This document shows positions 12,401 to 27,400 of a stretch of 64,000 nucleotides of DNA, in pieces. The number at the start of each line of letters is the position of its first letter. Within the stretch, counting starts at the first letter, position 1. The notes beneath the pieces were generated by a model. The model was not told where the DNA came from, made no database searches, and saw only the letters and a program-made list of their open reading frames with translations. The stretch comes from Eupeodes corollae. Taxonomy: Eukaryota; Arthropoda; Insecta; Diptera; Syrphidae. Where the stretch lies: the NCBI RefSeq assembly GCF_945859685.1, contig NC_079149.1:68280991-68344990 (forward strand), given 5' to 3'. A program made the translations under genes and the position numbers.

Positions 12401-15400
12401 CCGGAATCCCTCCACGGATCCGTTCCCTAACCCTAGCCAACAACAACCGACAAGGATGGTACTGCTCACACCATCCGCTACTGATCATCATTAAACACTA
12501 ATTAAACTTATAATGTTAGCCTCAGATATAATATTTCAAAAATATATACTTTAAAACTTAACTAAATACCCAAGCAGAGCCCCTTCTGTGCTCGAAAATT
12601 CTTATAAATGTCATAGCTCGTTTCTTCAAATTGTACAAAATAAACATAATTATCTTTGAGCTTATAATAAATTCCACGAGACGGATTTCTTTTTTTGTTT
12701 TAATTTTTTTGGAGGTATTTTATACCGAGGAATACCGAAATATGCTTTAAGTTTCCATTTGTTCAATTTAATTTAAACTTTTATTTGTAAATTCGGTTTT
12801 AAGTAAAACTTTTTACAAACTAAACACCTTTTTGGGCTGAACATTTAAGATTTATATAGAACTTTTTTACAGTTTAATGTATTTAGGGGACTATAAAGGT
12901 GACGAATAAGAATGCCCTTAGAAGAATTGAATTTTTTTGAATATTAGTTTCTTGTTTTCTTATGTTAAAGTCGGCAGATATTGGCAATCTAGTAGTAAAC
13001 TATTTAAAATTGTGAAAGTCGTGGAATTTCATGAAGCAGTTAATCAGAAATACCTTTCTTTACGCCAACAAATTTGAATCTGTCATACAAACAAATATGT
13101 GTTGGGATGAGTTGCTCCAAGAGGATCTTCTTAGAAACAATTTAAGCTTTGAAAAACAAATACAAATCAGGGGATTCATAATGATGGTTGTTTCGCAAAT
13201 TCGAAAGCTTTCTCTTTGACCTCATGGGCAATTTCGCTCTCTCTAATCGTGGGCGAAAGTAAAAGAAAAGGATTGTCTTAGGTTGGTTTCTTCGAATGAA
13301 AGGATGATTTATATTTAAATTAATTTAACTAAAGAAAATAATTTACAGCCCTATTATGGCTATCAGCTATCAATTATTTGATAACTAATAACTTCTATCA
13401 ATTTATTGATTTGGTATTATGAATTGTGAATACTAATCAATATACGATTGTGAATAGTTTTTGTTTGGTTGTTCTTGTGTTTTGGCCTATAAATAATTTC
13501 GGGGGAATAATGTAAGTTGCTTTCATTTAGTAATATTTTGTTTATTTAGGAGTAGAATAGTTAGCAACAGAAAACATATAGAAAGGCTTGTGGAACTAAT
13601 GGAGGAAAATGCTAACCAAAAAATGGGAAGACATCGCTCTGAAACTGAATAGCTTGGGGACTCCAAAACGGGACTCAGCTAAGTGGCAAAGAGTGATTTA
13701 ATTTATTAATTTATAATTTGTCTAATTTTATTAATAACCTTTTAGGTATGGGCTGATCTAAAATGTAAAATTATTATACCTTATTTAAATATTTTGAGTT
13801 ACTTTGTATTTATTTACCACGTTCATAAATGTCTGAGCGCTCAGTTGATGGTACATGTCTATTTATCAACAAAGATTTTGTGGCTGATAGAAAATTTGAT
13901 GGATATCATAATTTTTGACAGCCGTAATACCAAGTTTAATTTGTTTATTTTAATTCATGAATTTATATATTATCCAGTGGGTTTGAAGCATCTCGTAATA
14001 CTGTTTATTTTAGCTTGCACGATAAACCTTCGTTCCTCAGTACAATTGCCTTCAAACAACAATTGTGGTGAAGGCATTTCGTTCTTCAATTTATATATTC
14101 AATAAAAACTACAAAAAAAAAACTTTTATAAATCGTATTTAAATTACAATACTTTGCCATTTACGAATATTTGATACATTTGTCAACGAAGATTTTGTAG
14201 CTGATAGAATATTTGATGGGTATCAATATGTTTGATAGCCGTAATACCGAGTTTATCAATAAAGCTATTCACAATAGACCTTTTAATTCACTATTTATCA
14301 AAAATATTGATAATTGATCACCATAATACCGATTCAATAATTTTGTTGATAATTATCAACTATTATCAAATATCGTGTTGATAATTGTTAACCATAATAG
14401 TTTAGTTAGTTTGGTCACATAATTTGATAACAATATTTTCAATTTAACCTACGATCAACAAACACTACAAGAAATACTAAGACCCTTTTATGCAATGTAT
14501 CTAACTGAAATTTTATCGACAGAATACCTTGTTGTGTTCATATCTTTATAATGTAATCATACTTACGTCAACACTTCCACCTGCTGGATTTGCAGCAGAG
14601 CCATCCAAATGACCGTAAAGTTGATTAAGGCAATCTCTTAGACGTTTAATACTTTTCTTGTTTGGCTGGATAAGAATAGCTTGGAAATTTACTGGTAATC
14701 CGTACCTTTAAAAGATAAATTTAAATTATTTCATATGCCAAGTATTAAATAAAACTGTACCTCAAAACGGATTCAACGAAGACACGGAGCGCCTTAACGT
14801 GAACTAAAGCGCAGAAAGATTCGCTGAAATTTACTTTCAACCATCTAACTAGGGGGCCCTGTAAAAATATTTACAATCATCACTCTAGGTAAAAAATATA
14901 CATATATATGCATCAAGCTTACAAATTGCTTTTTCTTATCAGTGACCAGCTTAGTGATTTCATTTTTCCCAGCAGCCAATTCTTCTTCGTTGTATACAAA
15001 ATCTCTCACCACAAACTTCTTCTCACGAGCGTGCAACTTAAATTCTTCAACAACTTTCTTAAATAAAGTCACATTGTACAAAGCATAGTCTTGATCCTGG
15101 GTTATCAATTGTGAGGAACGTGGAACGATCATATCTGTTATCTTTTCATAACCAACAACCCAATCATTAGCAAGGGGTCTAAGGACAAATTTTATGTAGA
15201 GTTATTTTATTACTTAAATCATTTTAAAAAACCTACTTTGGCACAATGACCAAAAGCGTAGTCAAATACTCAGAGTCCAGAATAAAGTGTTCCTTCTTCA
15301 CTAAATCAGCCAAATTACGTGTCAGCAAACTTCCACTATTGGTAAAATTATCAATTAAAGTAGCGAACAAATTTGTTTCTTTATCAAGATTAATTTATTA

Positions 15401-18400
15401 TTACGTTTGCTTCTTCTCCAAGTTTTGTAGACTTCCTTTAAGATTGTTGTAAGCGGTGGATTTCGTTTTTAAATCGGCATCGATTTGACCAACTTGTTTA
15501 GAAATAATATCAGCGATATTTCTAAGCGATTGCTTAATTGGATACTTGGCCATATCCCATTGAAATCGGGTAATGTACGATGGAAGATCGGCTGTTAATA
15601 TAGGAAACATATATTGAGTCAAATAGAAATTATTTATAAAATTAAGGGATTGTGCTCTAAATGTCCTAAGCTGCATCGCATTGTAATCAAGTATGTATTT
15701 ATATAATTCAAAATGGTGCACATTTTCAAATAAACATCTAATACTAGGAGGACTTTATTGTTACTAGAACTATATCTAAGACTGTTCATTCAACGTTGAT
15801 ATCGATAGGTTTTCATTTCGAATGAAATCATACGACATGGTCAAAATCTCTTTAAGAAGTTTTGCACAGCAAACAGTTAAGTTCGCTGGAAATATTCATG
15901 ACCCTCGGTAGTCTAAAAAAAAAAGGGCAGAAAGGCTAGGCCGGTCACGTTTTGTGATGCATATCATTATAGTGGGAGAATATTCTAAGAAACTATTTTC
16001 CATGAATAGGACTCCATTCAAAATTCATATTACTAAGAACCATTTTAATTATATATTGAATCGAGTCTCAAACTATTATAAGAACTTTCAAACCATAGTA
16101 GTTAAAGTACGAATGTTAATTTAAACATATTAGCCCCTAAGCTAATAGTAAGTTGGACATCAAACATTAGATCGATACAAATCGAGAACCCATTATTGGT
16201 AAAGTTATTACCAAATGGACACTTATCCTTAACAGGCCCAGAAAAAATATTCTCATAAGATGTTGAAGAAAAGTTAAAAATCGAATGCAAAGTGTTGTGC
16301 CTTAATTTGCCGTTTGAAGGTGATATGCTTTATCTAACTTTCATCCTTTTATATTTAACTAACATTTTGAAACCTTTCTCATTACTTAAATGCAGCTTAA
16401 GATTTTTAAAACACTTTTCATTTTATATGAACAAAACTCAATTTTTATTAATTTTGTTTTACTTTTTTTTTGTAAATAAAAATCGTAAGCAATTAGGCAG
16501 TATTTGATGCAACATGTATGTATCAGTGTGTAAAAGAAGCTATTTAAACATAAATTATGCTAGCTAAGCGTACGCAAGCAGGAACAAATGTAGTGTATTA
16601 GAAGTGGTGTTAGACAAATCATCAGAAATATTTTAAACAAAATACCAACGTTAATCTAAATCGATACATACATACAAATAAAAAAATTATCAAATACACA
16701 TATATTTGTAAAAATAAAATAGAAGATCGTTTTCATTGTTTTTCATGTTGTTGTTGTTGTTTTTTTTTATAAATTTTTGTGAGGAAAGATACACTATTCA
16801 GAAAGCATATTTACGCAGACAACAGTACCTGTAAAGTTTTTTAATCGCTCGGGACACATTTATGTTCAATTCTTTTGCACACATTGAGCACCTTTTGTAT
16901 GGTTAACAATAAAATAAAAAATTGGTGTAAAAAAGGACACTGATACAAATTCTATGTTTTTTTTTGCTTTTTCAGAAATTTTAAAACTCAACTAAAAAAT
17001 AATAATTATTATTGTAAGGAAAAAATAAAAATCGTGATCAGCAGCTTTTTTCTGATAGCAAGTTTGAAATCTTTATTAAATAAATAAAAAATTAAAAAAA
17101 TATAAATTAAATAAAAAATTCTTAAAAAACACATCATAGATATATTTATAGAATATTATATAATAATTATGTATAAAAGAAACAGAATAGAAGTCTAGAG
17201 TATAGAGTGTTATAACAACCAGGGCCTAACCTGGACTTAGTGGCATTGCTGGCGGTTCTGCCCCCAATCCGTCGCCGTTAATGTCAGTGTCCGGACTTGA
17301 TCGGCCTTGGCTACTACCACAACAACTACTCACTGGAGACGATCTATGAGTTGATGAATTAAATCCATTTGTTATATTTAATTGACTCGATGAACGACTT
17401 CTAGTTTATTTTTGATACAATGTAAAATTTTACGTGTTAAATTAGTCGCTTGTAATTTATTGTGAATTTTTCTTTTGTATTATGTTTTATTAATTTATGT
17501 GTTAATGGGATTATAATTCAAATAATAGTGGTGATACGTTCGATATTCATTTAAAAAATTTATTTGTTCATTAATGAAAATGAAATTGGTAAAGTCTTGT
17601 GTAAACGATTGTTAAAATGTAAATTCGGTATGTTTCAATGAACAAAATAATAATGATTTCCTTGAATCTCTGAGAGAAATTCGAAAATGTTTTTATGAAA
17701 AAATATATATTTTTTTTGATCCAAAACAATATAAAATCTCAAATCATTATTTAAAAGATGGAAAAGTTTAAATATCTATCAACTAATTAAGATACTTCGA
17801 TGGGTTCGATCTGCAATATAAGTGAAGCTTTTTTATTTAACTAACATAAGTTATGTCAAAAACCAAAATGTTGATCCCATAGATTGCGTTACTTTTTGAC
17901 GACTTTTTTTCACAGTTCCGACAAATTTTTTCGAATAGCCGTTTTAACAGCTGTGATGCGGTAAATTGAAGTATTTTAGGCATTTTGATAGCTGATATTT
18001 TCTAGAACGGAAGGAATACGATTCTGTGCGGGAAATACAAATTATTTTTTTATAGGATATTTTACGTGTATTGAACTTGTTTCTGTTTGTTGCTTGAATT
18101 GATATAGCCCCTCGTTTTTATCTTAGCATGTGGGATACTTAATTTTGTTTCACATCATCTATCATATCGAAGATAACATGGACTAAAACACTGAGCCTGA
18201 CAGAAAATAACAATAAAGTAAAAGTTTTTTTTAAGTAAAATTTCATTAATTCTTAACTGAATTTCCGAGACTATCTATTTTTTCAGTACAAGATCAGTTT
18301 AAGAATTTTAAGGTAACTTTTTTGGAAAGTAAGCCATGCAAAATTTACCCTTTTATTTTTTATCAAGACAAGCCTACTTGTTTCAATATATCAGCTCATC

Positions 18401-21400
18401 ACATTTTTTTTACTTAACAGAAATTTTGTACATTATAATGTTTCGGTAAGAGTCATTGAAATAAGTTTTAAAATTTGAAATTAATCACATCTGAAAAACT
18501 ATCCATCTAATGTCCTAATTTTAATTTGCGTTCAAGGAATTCAGTTAATTGTCATCGAAATCAATATCGATTGATAATGGCATTCAACACTGCACATTTT
18601 TTCCCAAAATTGATGATTATTGTGAAATCTGTTGATGGTTTAGAAGATGATAAAATTGACCAAGTTTAAATAATTTTTATTCTTACTCACAAAAATATGT
18701 AGGGAAGGAAAAAAACCGTGTATTAACAAGTTTTAAGTTTGACAGTTTTAATAGTTATCAACAATTAGAAACTCAATCATTAAAAAATGTCTACATGATG
18801 AACGTCGGAAAGTTATGAGATTCGAATTTTTCAAAACTCCAATAAGCTGGAAATAGAATGGTATCACGTTGTTTTTTTCACAGGAAAAACGGTTAAATTT
18901 ACGTGGCTCTGATAGATTCAATGTTAACTTTCACAACTATCAGAATATAAAAACGTTTCGAAAACTTCGTCATAGCCGTGAAGATTTGGTTGTAATAAGT
19001 ATGTAAGTTATTATTGAACAGTTGAGCTTGAGGTAGTTACAAAGAAATTTTCCTGAATATCCTAACATTTTTGTACCCATATACTTAATTTCTGTAATTA
19101 AGTTAGAGTAGAGTGATATTTCGTTGAACTACATTAAAAGGCTGTATGAATGGCTATCATGCCACAACTAACTTACTTTATTTCATAACAATTTTTAATT
19201 TTTGCCCGTGGGCGAAAGGTTAAGTGGACTTCACTGGACCTAAGGCGCTCTAAAAAATTGTTATCTCAAAGCAGACTTCAAATAAGCTCCCTAATATGTG
19301 TCCTTACGGGACACTGTCTTATAGGCATACATGCAATACGACTTGGTGTAGCCTCAAATGGCTTCTGCAGGAGCTGTATGGACGAGGAAGAAGAGGAAAC
19401 AATCTCTCACCTCCTCTGCACTTGCCCTGCTCTTTCAATAAGACGCAAACTTCATCTGGGAGAATACTCTTTTCATAATCCCAGTGAACTAGCTAAAAGG
19501 ATATCAAATATCTTCTTCGCTTTATAAAAAGCTCAAAATGGTTCGACTAGTGGGAAGTAACTCTGTAGATTCATGTGGTATCACAATGGGCCTTTTCTTT
19601 TGGCCTAAGTGTGTGTATTATGAATTCGCAGCCACTTTAACCTGACATAACCTAATGCCGACATAATTCATGCAATGCAATTATGAACAGAAAAACTTCT
19701 GCAAGAATGCGGCAGATATACAATTTCAAAAACCAGTTCATAAATTTCACTCCACCAAAGCCACCACCACTACCAGTTCCACCATCGCCACAAGACTCCA
19801 GAATACAACACCAACGTCTTTAATTCCCAACTTTGAACAATTCAATGCATCCAAGGAAAGTTTCAAGATCTACATTCAAAGATTCAAGAACTACATTGAA
19901 CCTCAAATCCGGATTACTGCAAAAAGCTCCTCTTAAATTCAATTGGGTCGAAACACTTCAATACAGTGACTGCACTTTCCGCACCAAAATCACTAACAGA
20001 AGTAAGCTATGATGAATTGCTTTCGCTGTTAGAATATTTTGTCGTTGCAGTTCCACATCCGAAGAAGAGGGATGTGAGTCTGAAAACGTATATGAAAAGC
20101 TAAGAGTACTATCGTCACCAAAACAATGTATTGGATTATATGTTGCAGACAGGAGATAATTAATAAAAATGAGAAAGAGTGCTGGAGATAGAACAGAGCC
20201 TTGGGGCACACCAGCCTTTATTTTATGGTTTTCAGATTTGAATCCACCCAATACTACTTGCATTGAACGATCCGAAAGGTAATTACTAATCCAATGAAGC
20301 AGGGATTCATGCAAACTGAAAGCACGCATTTTCGAAAAGAGAGCCTGATGCCAAAGACTATCAAATGCTTTTGATATATCAAGTGCAATAATCTTACTTT
20401 CTCCAAAGCGATGTACAAAATTTGACAGAAATAATTAAGTTTTATCTTTGAGTTACGCGGATTTTGGTGTTTAGTGTGGTGTTTAGCTACAAAATTCTTT
20501 CAAGTGTTTTGAATGGAACAAATTCATTAATTTCTATGAAGTATAAATATTATATCTCAACTTATTAATACAAATTTTTTATTTTTGCCAAAAAATTATT
20601 AAATATTCAATTACACTGGTCAAAACTGGTTTTGTCACACGAACTTTGATAGCTAATTTTGATTTGTCAATCTAGTCTCATTATTAAATTACAATTGTCA
20701 AATGTCAATTAGCCTCAGTTTTGTTGTGCTACGGTATAACTCAAAACTTGTACTGCGCAGCAAATTAACAGAAGCGCTTCAAAGTAAACCGTTTTAAAAA
20801 TATTTGTGGTTGCATTTAAACACCTTTTTGTTTTATCATTTTTTTGTTATTAACCCTGTGAACATGTCGAGGAAGTGTAACAATGATTCTATCTATTTAT
20901 GTAATGTTTGCGGAGAACTGACATTCAAAAATCAAAGACGAAACTTTACGAATCTTGTGTTAGAGTGTTATCACCAATGTTTTGGTTTTTCTGTCGCCCA
21001 TCGAGACAAATCCTGGGCTCCTTATGTTATTTACTCTAACTTATCTTCGTCTATATGACCAGTCTCTAATTGTAAAAAATTGCCAGAACTATTACTAGTT
21101 GCAACTACGTCTGGTGAGAATGACCATTCACAACCGTCCACTTCAGGTAAATGTGTTGACGAGAACGATGACTTTCAGTTTAAAGGAATCGCAAACGTGC
21201 CACATTTCATAACTCAAGGAGACTTAAATGATTTAGTTCGAAATCTAAATTTGTCCAAAAAAACAATCAGAACTATTAGGATCTCGTCTAAAAACTAAGA
21301 GAATTAGAAAAATCTGCATGGAAGGCTTTTAAAAATGTGTATGCAAATTTGTTGGGTAACCACAAGAGTGACAGCTACTGGGAGTTGGTTAGCGAGCTTT

Positions 21401-24400
21401 TAATGTTATATAAAGCTTTGGATTGCAACATGTCACTTAAGATCCACTTTTAAGACTCCCACCTGGATTTTTTGCTGACAATTTAGTTGCTATCAGCGAC
21501 GAGCACGGTGAGATGTTCCATCAACACATTTTGAATATGGAAAAGAGGTACTAGGGCAAATGGAACCCAAATATGTTAGCGGATTACTGCTGGGCAATTA
21601 AAAGGGACCAACCAGAAGCGAAACATCGAAGAAAACCTAAGATTTATTAAGTCATTTATACAAAAAAAATACAGTTTTGGTTAACAAGATCTGTGTTATT
21701 TCGCAATATTTTAAATTACTCAATAAAATAAAATCTTTGGCCAACAAATTTTTTGTAATTATTTATTTTTTCTTATGATCACCAACTAAAGCAAAAAATA
21801 TCAAAAAAGTCCGTGTGGCAAAAAAAAGTTAAAATTTTGTTAACCAGTGTTATTTTACCTACACATCTTGTTCTGAAATTTTCGTGCGGAGCGGCAACAG
21901 AAATAAAATTACTGCAGGTTTTATTGCATTTCAGCTGTCAGACTGGTTTTTTGAACAGAATTACCGACTGCAGTAATGTAGTGTATTTACATTTATGAAC
22001 GCAAATCTTGCATTACTGCGGCATTTTTACAATAATGAACTTATCCTATTTTCTTAACATTATTTTCTTAAAGAAGTAGTTAATATCAACAGACGGTACA
22101 TTAACCATCAATATTTGGAATCAAACTTTGCAAAGTATCTTCAAACATGTTTAGCCTATTCAGTTGGTGCGGAGTGTACAAATAATGGTGAACCGGATTC
22201 ATTCAATGTAAATTAATATAAGAAAAAAGTTAGAAAATATTCGGCTAGTTAAAAGCTTGTCAGCGAAATTTTGTGAAAATGCTTTTTCCACTTGTTAATT
22301 TTTAATTATTTATAGACTGTAACTAAACCACCTTTAAACATTTCATATTGTTACGTATAACTTTTAAGTTAAAAAAAAGATATGGACATTTAGCAAAGAT
22401 ATAGTAATGCGAAGATAAATTCATTAAAATATAACATAATTCTAACACAAAAAACAGCTAATAATAACAGCTGAAAGATCTGACCGAAATTCAAAAAGTA
22501 TTTTCTCTCAAAAAATGAAAATTGCATTGAAATATTTGGTTAATATAACATCAACAACAGATCCAAAGTTTAAGTAAAAATAACTTCACAAGAAAAAAAA
22601 ATGGCTTACTTAAGGACTTATACAATTATATTTATTTCTGACTCAAATTAAAATTTGTTTCTCTTTAAGTAGTTACCACATTGCAATCCAGTTGAAAGCA
22701 TTAATTGAGAAACGCTTAAGCAATTTACATTGTTTTTTTTTTAAATAGCTCAAAAAGTAAAGAACAGAATTTTTCGTTCCAAATTTCACAGTAGTGAAAC
22801 GGCAACTGCATTTTTATAAAGCATAGATCAAGTTCAACGAAATTTCAATTTTATCGAAATGACAAAAAGTTCGATAAAAGAAGTAGATAAGCAAAAAATA
22901 TTATATTATTTAATATTCTATAGGGTTTTATGTAGTATCGATTGGTAACGTTTGGAGATAGTTACGGTTAGATAATAGCAGTAAAGGCGGTAGTATAAAA
23001 TGAGTAATTTAATTGAAAATAACTTACCCGCAATTACTTTTGGCGCCGATGCTTTGTTTTCTTTTTTATTCGATTTGCAAGGCAAAACAAGAAGGAAAAA
23101 TAAATGAGAATTTCAAAAATATTTGTTTTTGTTTTGATTTTTGTTTTAGGGAAAATATTTATGACTTTTTATTTTATATTAAATGAGCAAGGAAAACAAG
23201 AAACTGGCTGCAAAGAAGCCAAAAATTCTCGGGGCATAGGCTTATTTTTAGTTAAATCAAGCTTAAAAACGGCCATCAGAGGGCTATAATAAAAAATCGA
23301 TTAGTTAAAAACAATTCTTACAAAACGTATTGATTATTAGTTGCTAAGATTTCAAAAATATTACTCAAGCACGCTAACTGTTAAAAAACAGTTTTTTCAA
23401 GTAAATAAGATACAAAGGTTTTATTAAACTCTACTAGAGGGAATTTTATTTTAATATCATTAGGAAAGTTTAAGTATTTAAATTATCTAGCGCTAAAAAC
23501 AATTCCTAATTATAGAAAATTTTAAAAATAAAATCCAGTCGAAGAATTATTTAATTTTCAATAGGGAAAGAGGGACGAATTTTGGTAAAGCTACAACATA
23601 TTTTCTCCGGGTGTGTTTTTAAATCGAGCTCTTGATGCCTACAATGATACGTTTCGTATCTTGGAACACACTATTCCAATCTATCTAAGCAAACTTTTTT
23701 TTATAAAAAAAAATGTAAATCGTTTTTTGAGGTATCCATATGCTGATCGTCAAGGTATTAAGTTTGATATACTCGTACATAGGTGATTAAATTTGAGATT
23801 TCAAAATATTTAATCTTTAACTTAAATTAAGTACAAAAAAATAGTTAATAGTTAAAAATACAATTAATGAAAAATATATGCGGCTTGGTGATGAAATTGG
23901 TTCCCTTTTGGATATAAATATTTTAATACCTAGCATTATAATTAATTAATCATTTCTTTAGATTAAACTTATATTATTTATAAAATGTAATTTATATTTT
24001 TAAAACAGTTTTTGAATTATGGAACGAGGGAATGCTTGCAAATGAGTTGTGATCATCAAATGAAAATACATCCCGACAAAAATGTTGTCAAATAACCATA
24101 TTTTTGTACCATAATATTTGTTCTTTTTTCCAATTACTACACAGAAAAGTTAAAGATTTAATAAAAAATTCAAGTACGATACGAAAAGAACACTTTGAAA
24201 TATAAAACTATACTTAAATGGCTTTATGTGACGATTTAATTAAGTTCACAAAAGTAATATGTCCAGTCAGAGTCAAAATAGAATAATTTATCTTCACATT
24301 GGCATGGGTTAGACTAGGTTAAAGGGGCTGTCCATGATGGAATAGGACACACTTAGGACTTAGGACCCTTACGAATCGTGAGAGGCTGATTATGCTAATA

Positions 24401-27400
24401 TGATTTAGATCGTTTAGATCGTTATACAAGAATTCTCCTAGGTAATTTTTGCGTTTTGAGCTAGAGCAGGGCATATACAGAAAAAGTGAAGAACTGTTTC
24501 CTCCCATTTTTCGTCCATACAGCTTCTGCAAAAGTCATTTGAGAATACGCCTAGCCGCGTCGAGTGCTTTTCTATTGTCCGGTTATGCAAACACATTGAC
24601 CGCTTTCAAACTAGTGTTGGCCAGATGTTTTTTTTTTTGTGAACCGACTCGTGGTGATGTTGTTCGACCTGGTATTTGCCTTCTTCATTGCGCCCTGCAT
24701 CATTTTTTGGCATACATTTATAAAATTTGAAAAAAAATTTCCATAAGGCATTGTGTTATGATGTTTTATTACATAGCTCCAAAAAGATATTTTACAGACG
24801 ACAAACTATATTTTTAATATTATATATTAATTTTGGCTGCATTTTTAATATAAAGCTGTTTCCGAGGTTGACGAAAGCAAAACAACAGAACTAACTCCAA
24901 ATATAAGGAACTTATTAATAAATAAAACATACATTTAAAATTACTCAATTACTTCCTTTTCCAAATGTAGTTTAAAACTAAAATGTCTCTATCATTTTCC
25001 AATTTTAAAAAATTTTAAAAGCCAACTTTAACACAAGGACGTTTTAAACAATCAATACAATATACTTTCTAAAACTTTACCAATTTCATCTGATATCAAT
25101 TTGTATTAAAATAATTTCTTCAAAATTGGTTCTTCCGTTCTTTTGTTTAATTTTTTTTTTAATTATTGTTTACTTAATTAAAAATTGAAAAAAAAAAATA
25201 AGAAAATGGTTTTTGCTTTTTAATACCTGCTCTTATTTGAACCTCTATGCCTATGAAACCACCAATCGAATGTATCACTAAAACTAGTGTTATTTTTTAA
25301 AGCGCAATTATTCGTTGAACAATCACAATCACAATTGCACGAAGTAGTGTCAGATTCACGTTCGGAGGACTCTGAAGAATTGTTAAGGCTCCCGCCGTGG
25401 CATGCTGAACAAGTGGTTGTTGTTGTATCACGACTATTTGATAAATTTGATGATTTACCCGTTAAATCCGAATGAGTATTTTCATCGGGTGGACCAGGAC
25501 CTTCTGGGGCATATAACACAATTACATTTTCGGGTACATTGTTTTTGAATTTTTGATTTTGATTTCGGTTTTTGGTTTTTGTTAAATTATCAAGTACATT
25601 TTGTTTTATTTGATTTTGTTTGTTTTTTTTTAGAGGAGAAAATATTAAAGAAAAAAATAAACATTATTTATGGGTTTCTTGGCATTCAACTTATCCTGTT
25701 CTGCATTAATTAAATAATATAATTTGTTACAGAAAACAAAAAATTAAAATAATTTAAAAATTTAAATATAATTTAAAAAAAAAAACAAAAAGATAATAAT
25801 GATGAGTTTGAAGCGTTATTAAACAAACAAAAAATTATCACTAAGCGGAACATTAACACATAATTTAAACAAAACTGATGCCAGTCTTTAATATTTTATA
25901 CAAAATTTAAAATTAAGAAAGAAAATACACTAGACAAATGCCACAAAAGCACATACATAAATAAAGAAGAAAAAAAAAACAACAAAAACAAAATTTTATG
26001 GATGCAAATTAAATCTGAAGATGTGTTACGTCTGTAGATCGGCAAGCCTAAAAAACATATTAGAAGCGTTATCTAGTCGCGGTTGGAAATTGCAGAATTT
26101 GACAAGAAGATTTAAAAACTAATTGGTTTTCTCTCCATCTAAAAGGATTTTGATGTTAATATCATAATTATTTTGATTTTATTGAATATGGTGGATGGAT
26201 CATGCAATGAAAATATCAAATGAAAAGAGAATCAACTGAAAAATTAATTTAAGTAAATAATTTTATTTATCAATTTGTATGTTTAGTGTTGCGTGTTTTT
26301 TTTTTTTAATTAAATTGCAGTTAGCGTTAGTATGTGAATATAGTGAGCAGTAATGCATAAACTAGTTATGTGAAAAAAAGTCTCTCATTTTAATATTTTA
26401 TTCTTTATATGAATTTTTGTTATTGCTTATTGGTCCAAATTACATCTATTAGAAGAAAAATGCATGTGCACATATAAGTATGAATCCGAATTTGCCGATT
26501 TGTATAATATGATCGTTTAAATTGAATGAAATAATGTAACATCTACAAATGGCTTTAATGACTCTTAAAAAGTCTATTAAGATGCGACTGTACTAAAGAT
26601 TGATTCAAACTTTCAATACATTTTCTTTAACACTGCCAACCACTAGGATGAGCCCGCTTTTTATAGCTGGTGAAAGTGTCATTCCCGGAAACTTTAACTA
26701 CCTGTATGTACGTATTTCACCATTACATGTTCATAAAATTTAAGGAAAAATAAGTAACGATCGTTGAAACTTTCTAATATCAAATAATAAACTACTAAAA
26801 AAGCGTCTAAAAAATGCTCCACTTGGATGAGGCCACTTCGAATATTTAATTTAAAAGTGTGATCTTTTAAAAACTTTAGTATAGAATATCTAAAAGAGGC
26901 TGAAAACAACTATTTTAATTTAATTTGATGAGACTTAATAGAAGTAAGAAAGTTGTAGGAAATCATTTTGCTGATTGATGGAAACAATCAAAAAGGGTAC
27001 CAGGCGAATACAAGAACATTATGAAAAGGGCGGTTAATTCCACGGCTTGTCTTAAATTCCACTCTACCAGCGACTTAAATAAGGGCCAAAAGATGAGTAT
27101 AAGCCAGAAAAACAACGTTTAAAAGGATAATACAAAAAACTGATACTACACAGAGAAGAAGACTAAATAATAAACCAGTGTACATCATTTTTATTGGTGT
27201 GGCAAGCTAAAACCTACCATGACACAATCGACTTTTAGTTTGAACGGATTTTCATAAAATGCAACTCAACCACAGATCGGCGGTTGTTAGAAGCTGAATT
27301 CAATCAGAAGACGTTGAACTTTTGGAATGGCTCCCATATTTACCGCTTTTTATCATTGTTTAAAACGTTTGGCCATGGCTTTTTCGTAAAGTGTATGAAC

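Larger units (their letters stand above)
9590..12495 (+). mobile_element. Jockey-type LINE with ORF1 remnant, ORF2 EN and RT, dead
   Basis: The order is that of a Jockey-group LINE. The end of ORF1 (about 9650..9806) shows FFGCDFITLLSKINDFLP. ORF2 then starts at 9791, overlapping the ORF1 stop at 9804..9806. The ORF2 endonuclease begins QLNVISYNFRSLISHPKR and includes a VSDSDHLAI block near 10455; RT lies about 11280..12330. Many stops and frameshifts interrupt it. It lies in intron 7 of the V-ATPase gene, opposite to the gene's direction. The element at 33815..35800 is a relative: both carry matching blocks after the SDH motif and in the RT. The 5' and 3' limits are approximate. Confidence 0.8.

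Noticed and set aside
25504..25666. Extension of candidate exon A upstream (Asn/Lys-rich open frame)
   Set aside because: The frame is open, but no AG acceptor with correct phase exists before the stop near 25666; the AG at 25678 leads into a stop. Kept only as a note to exon A.
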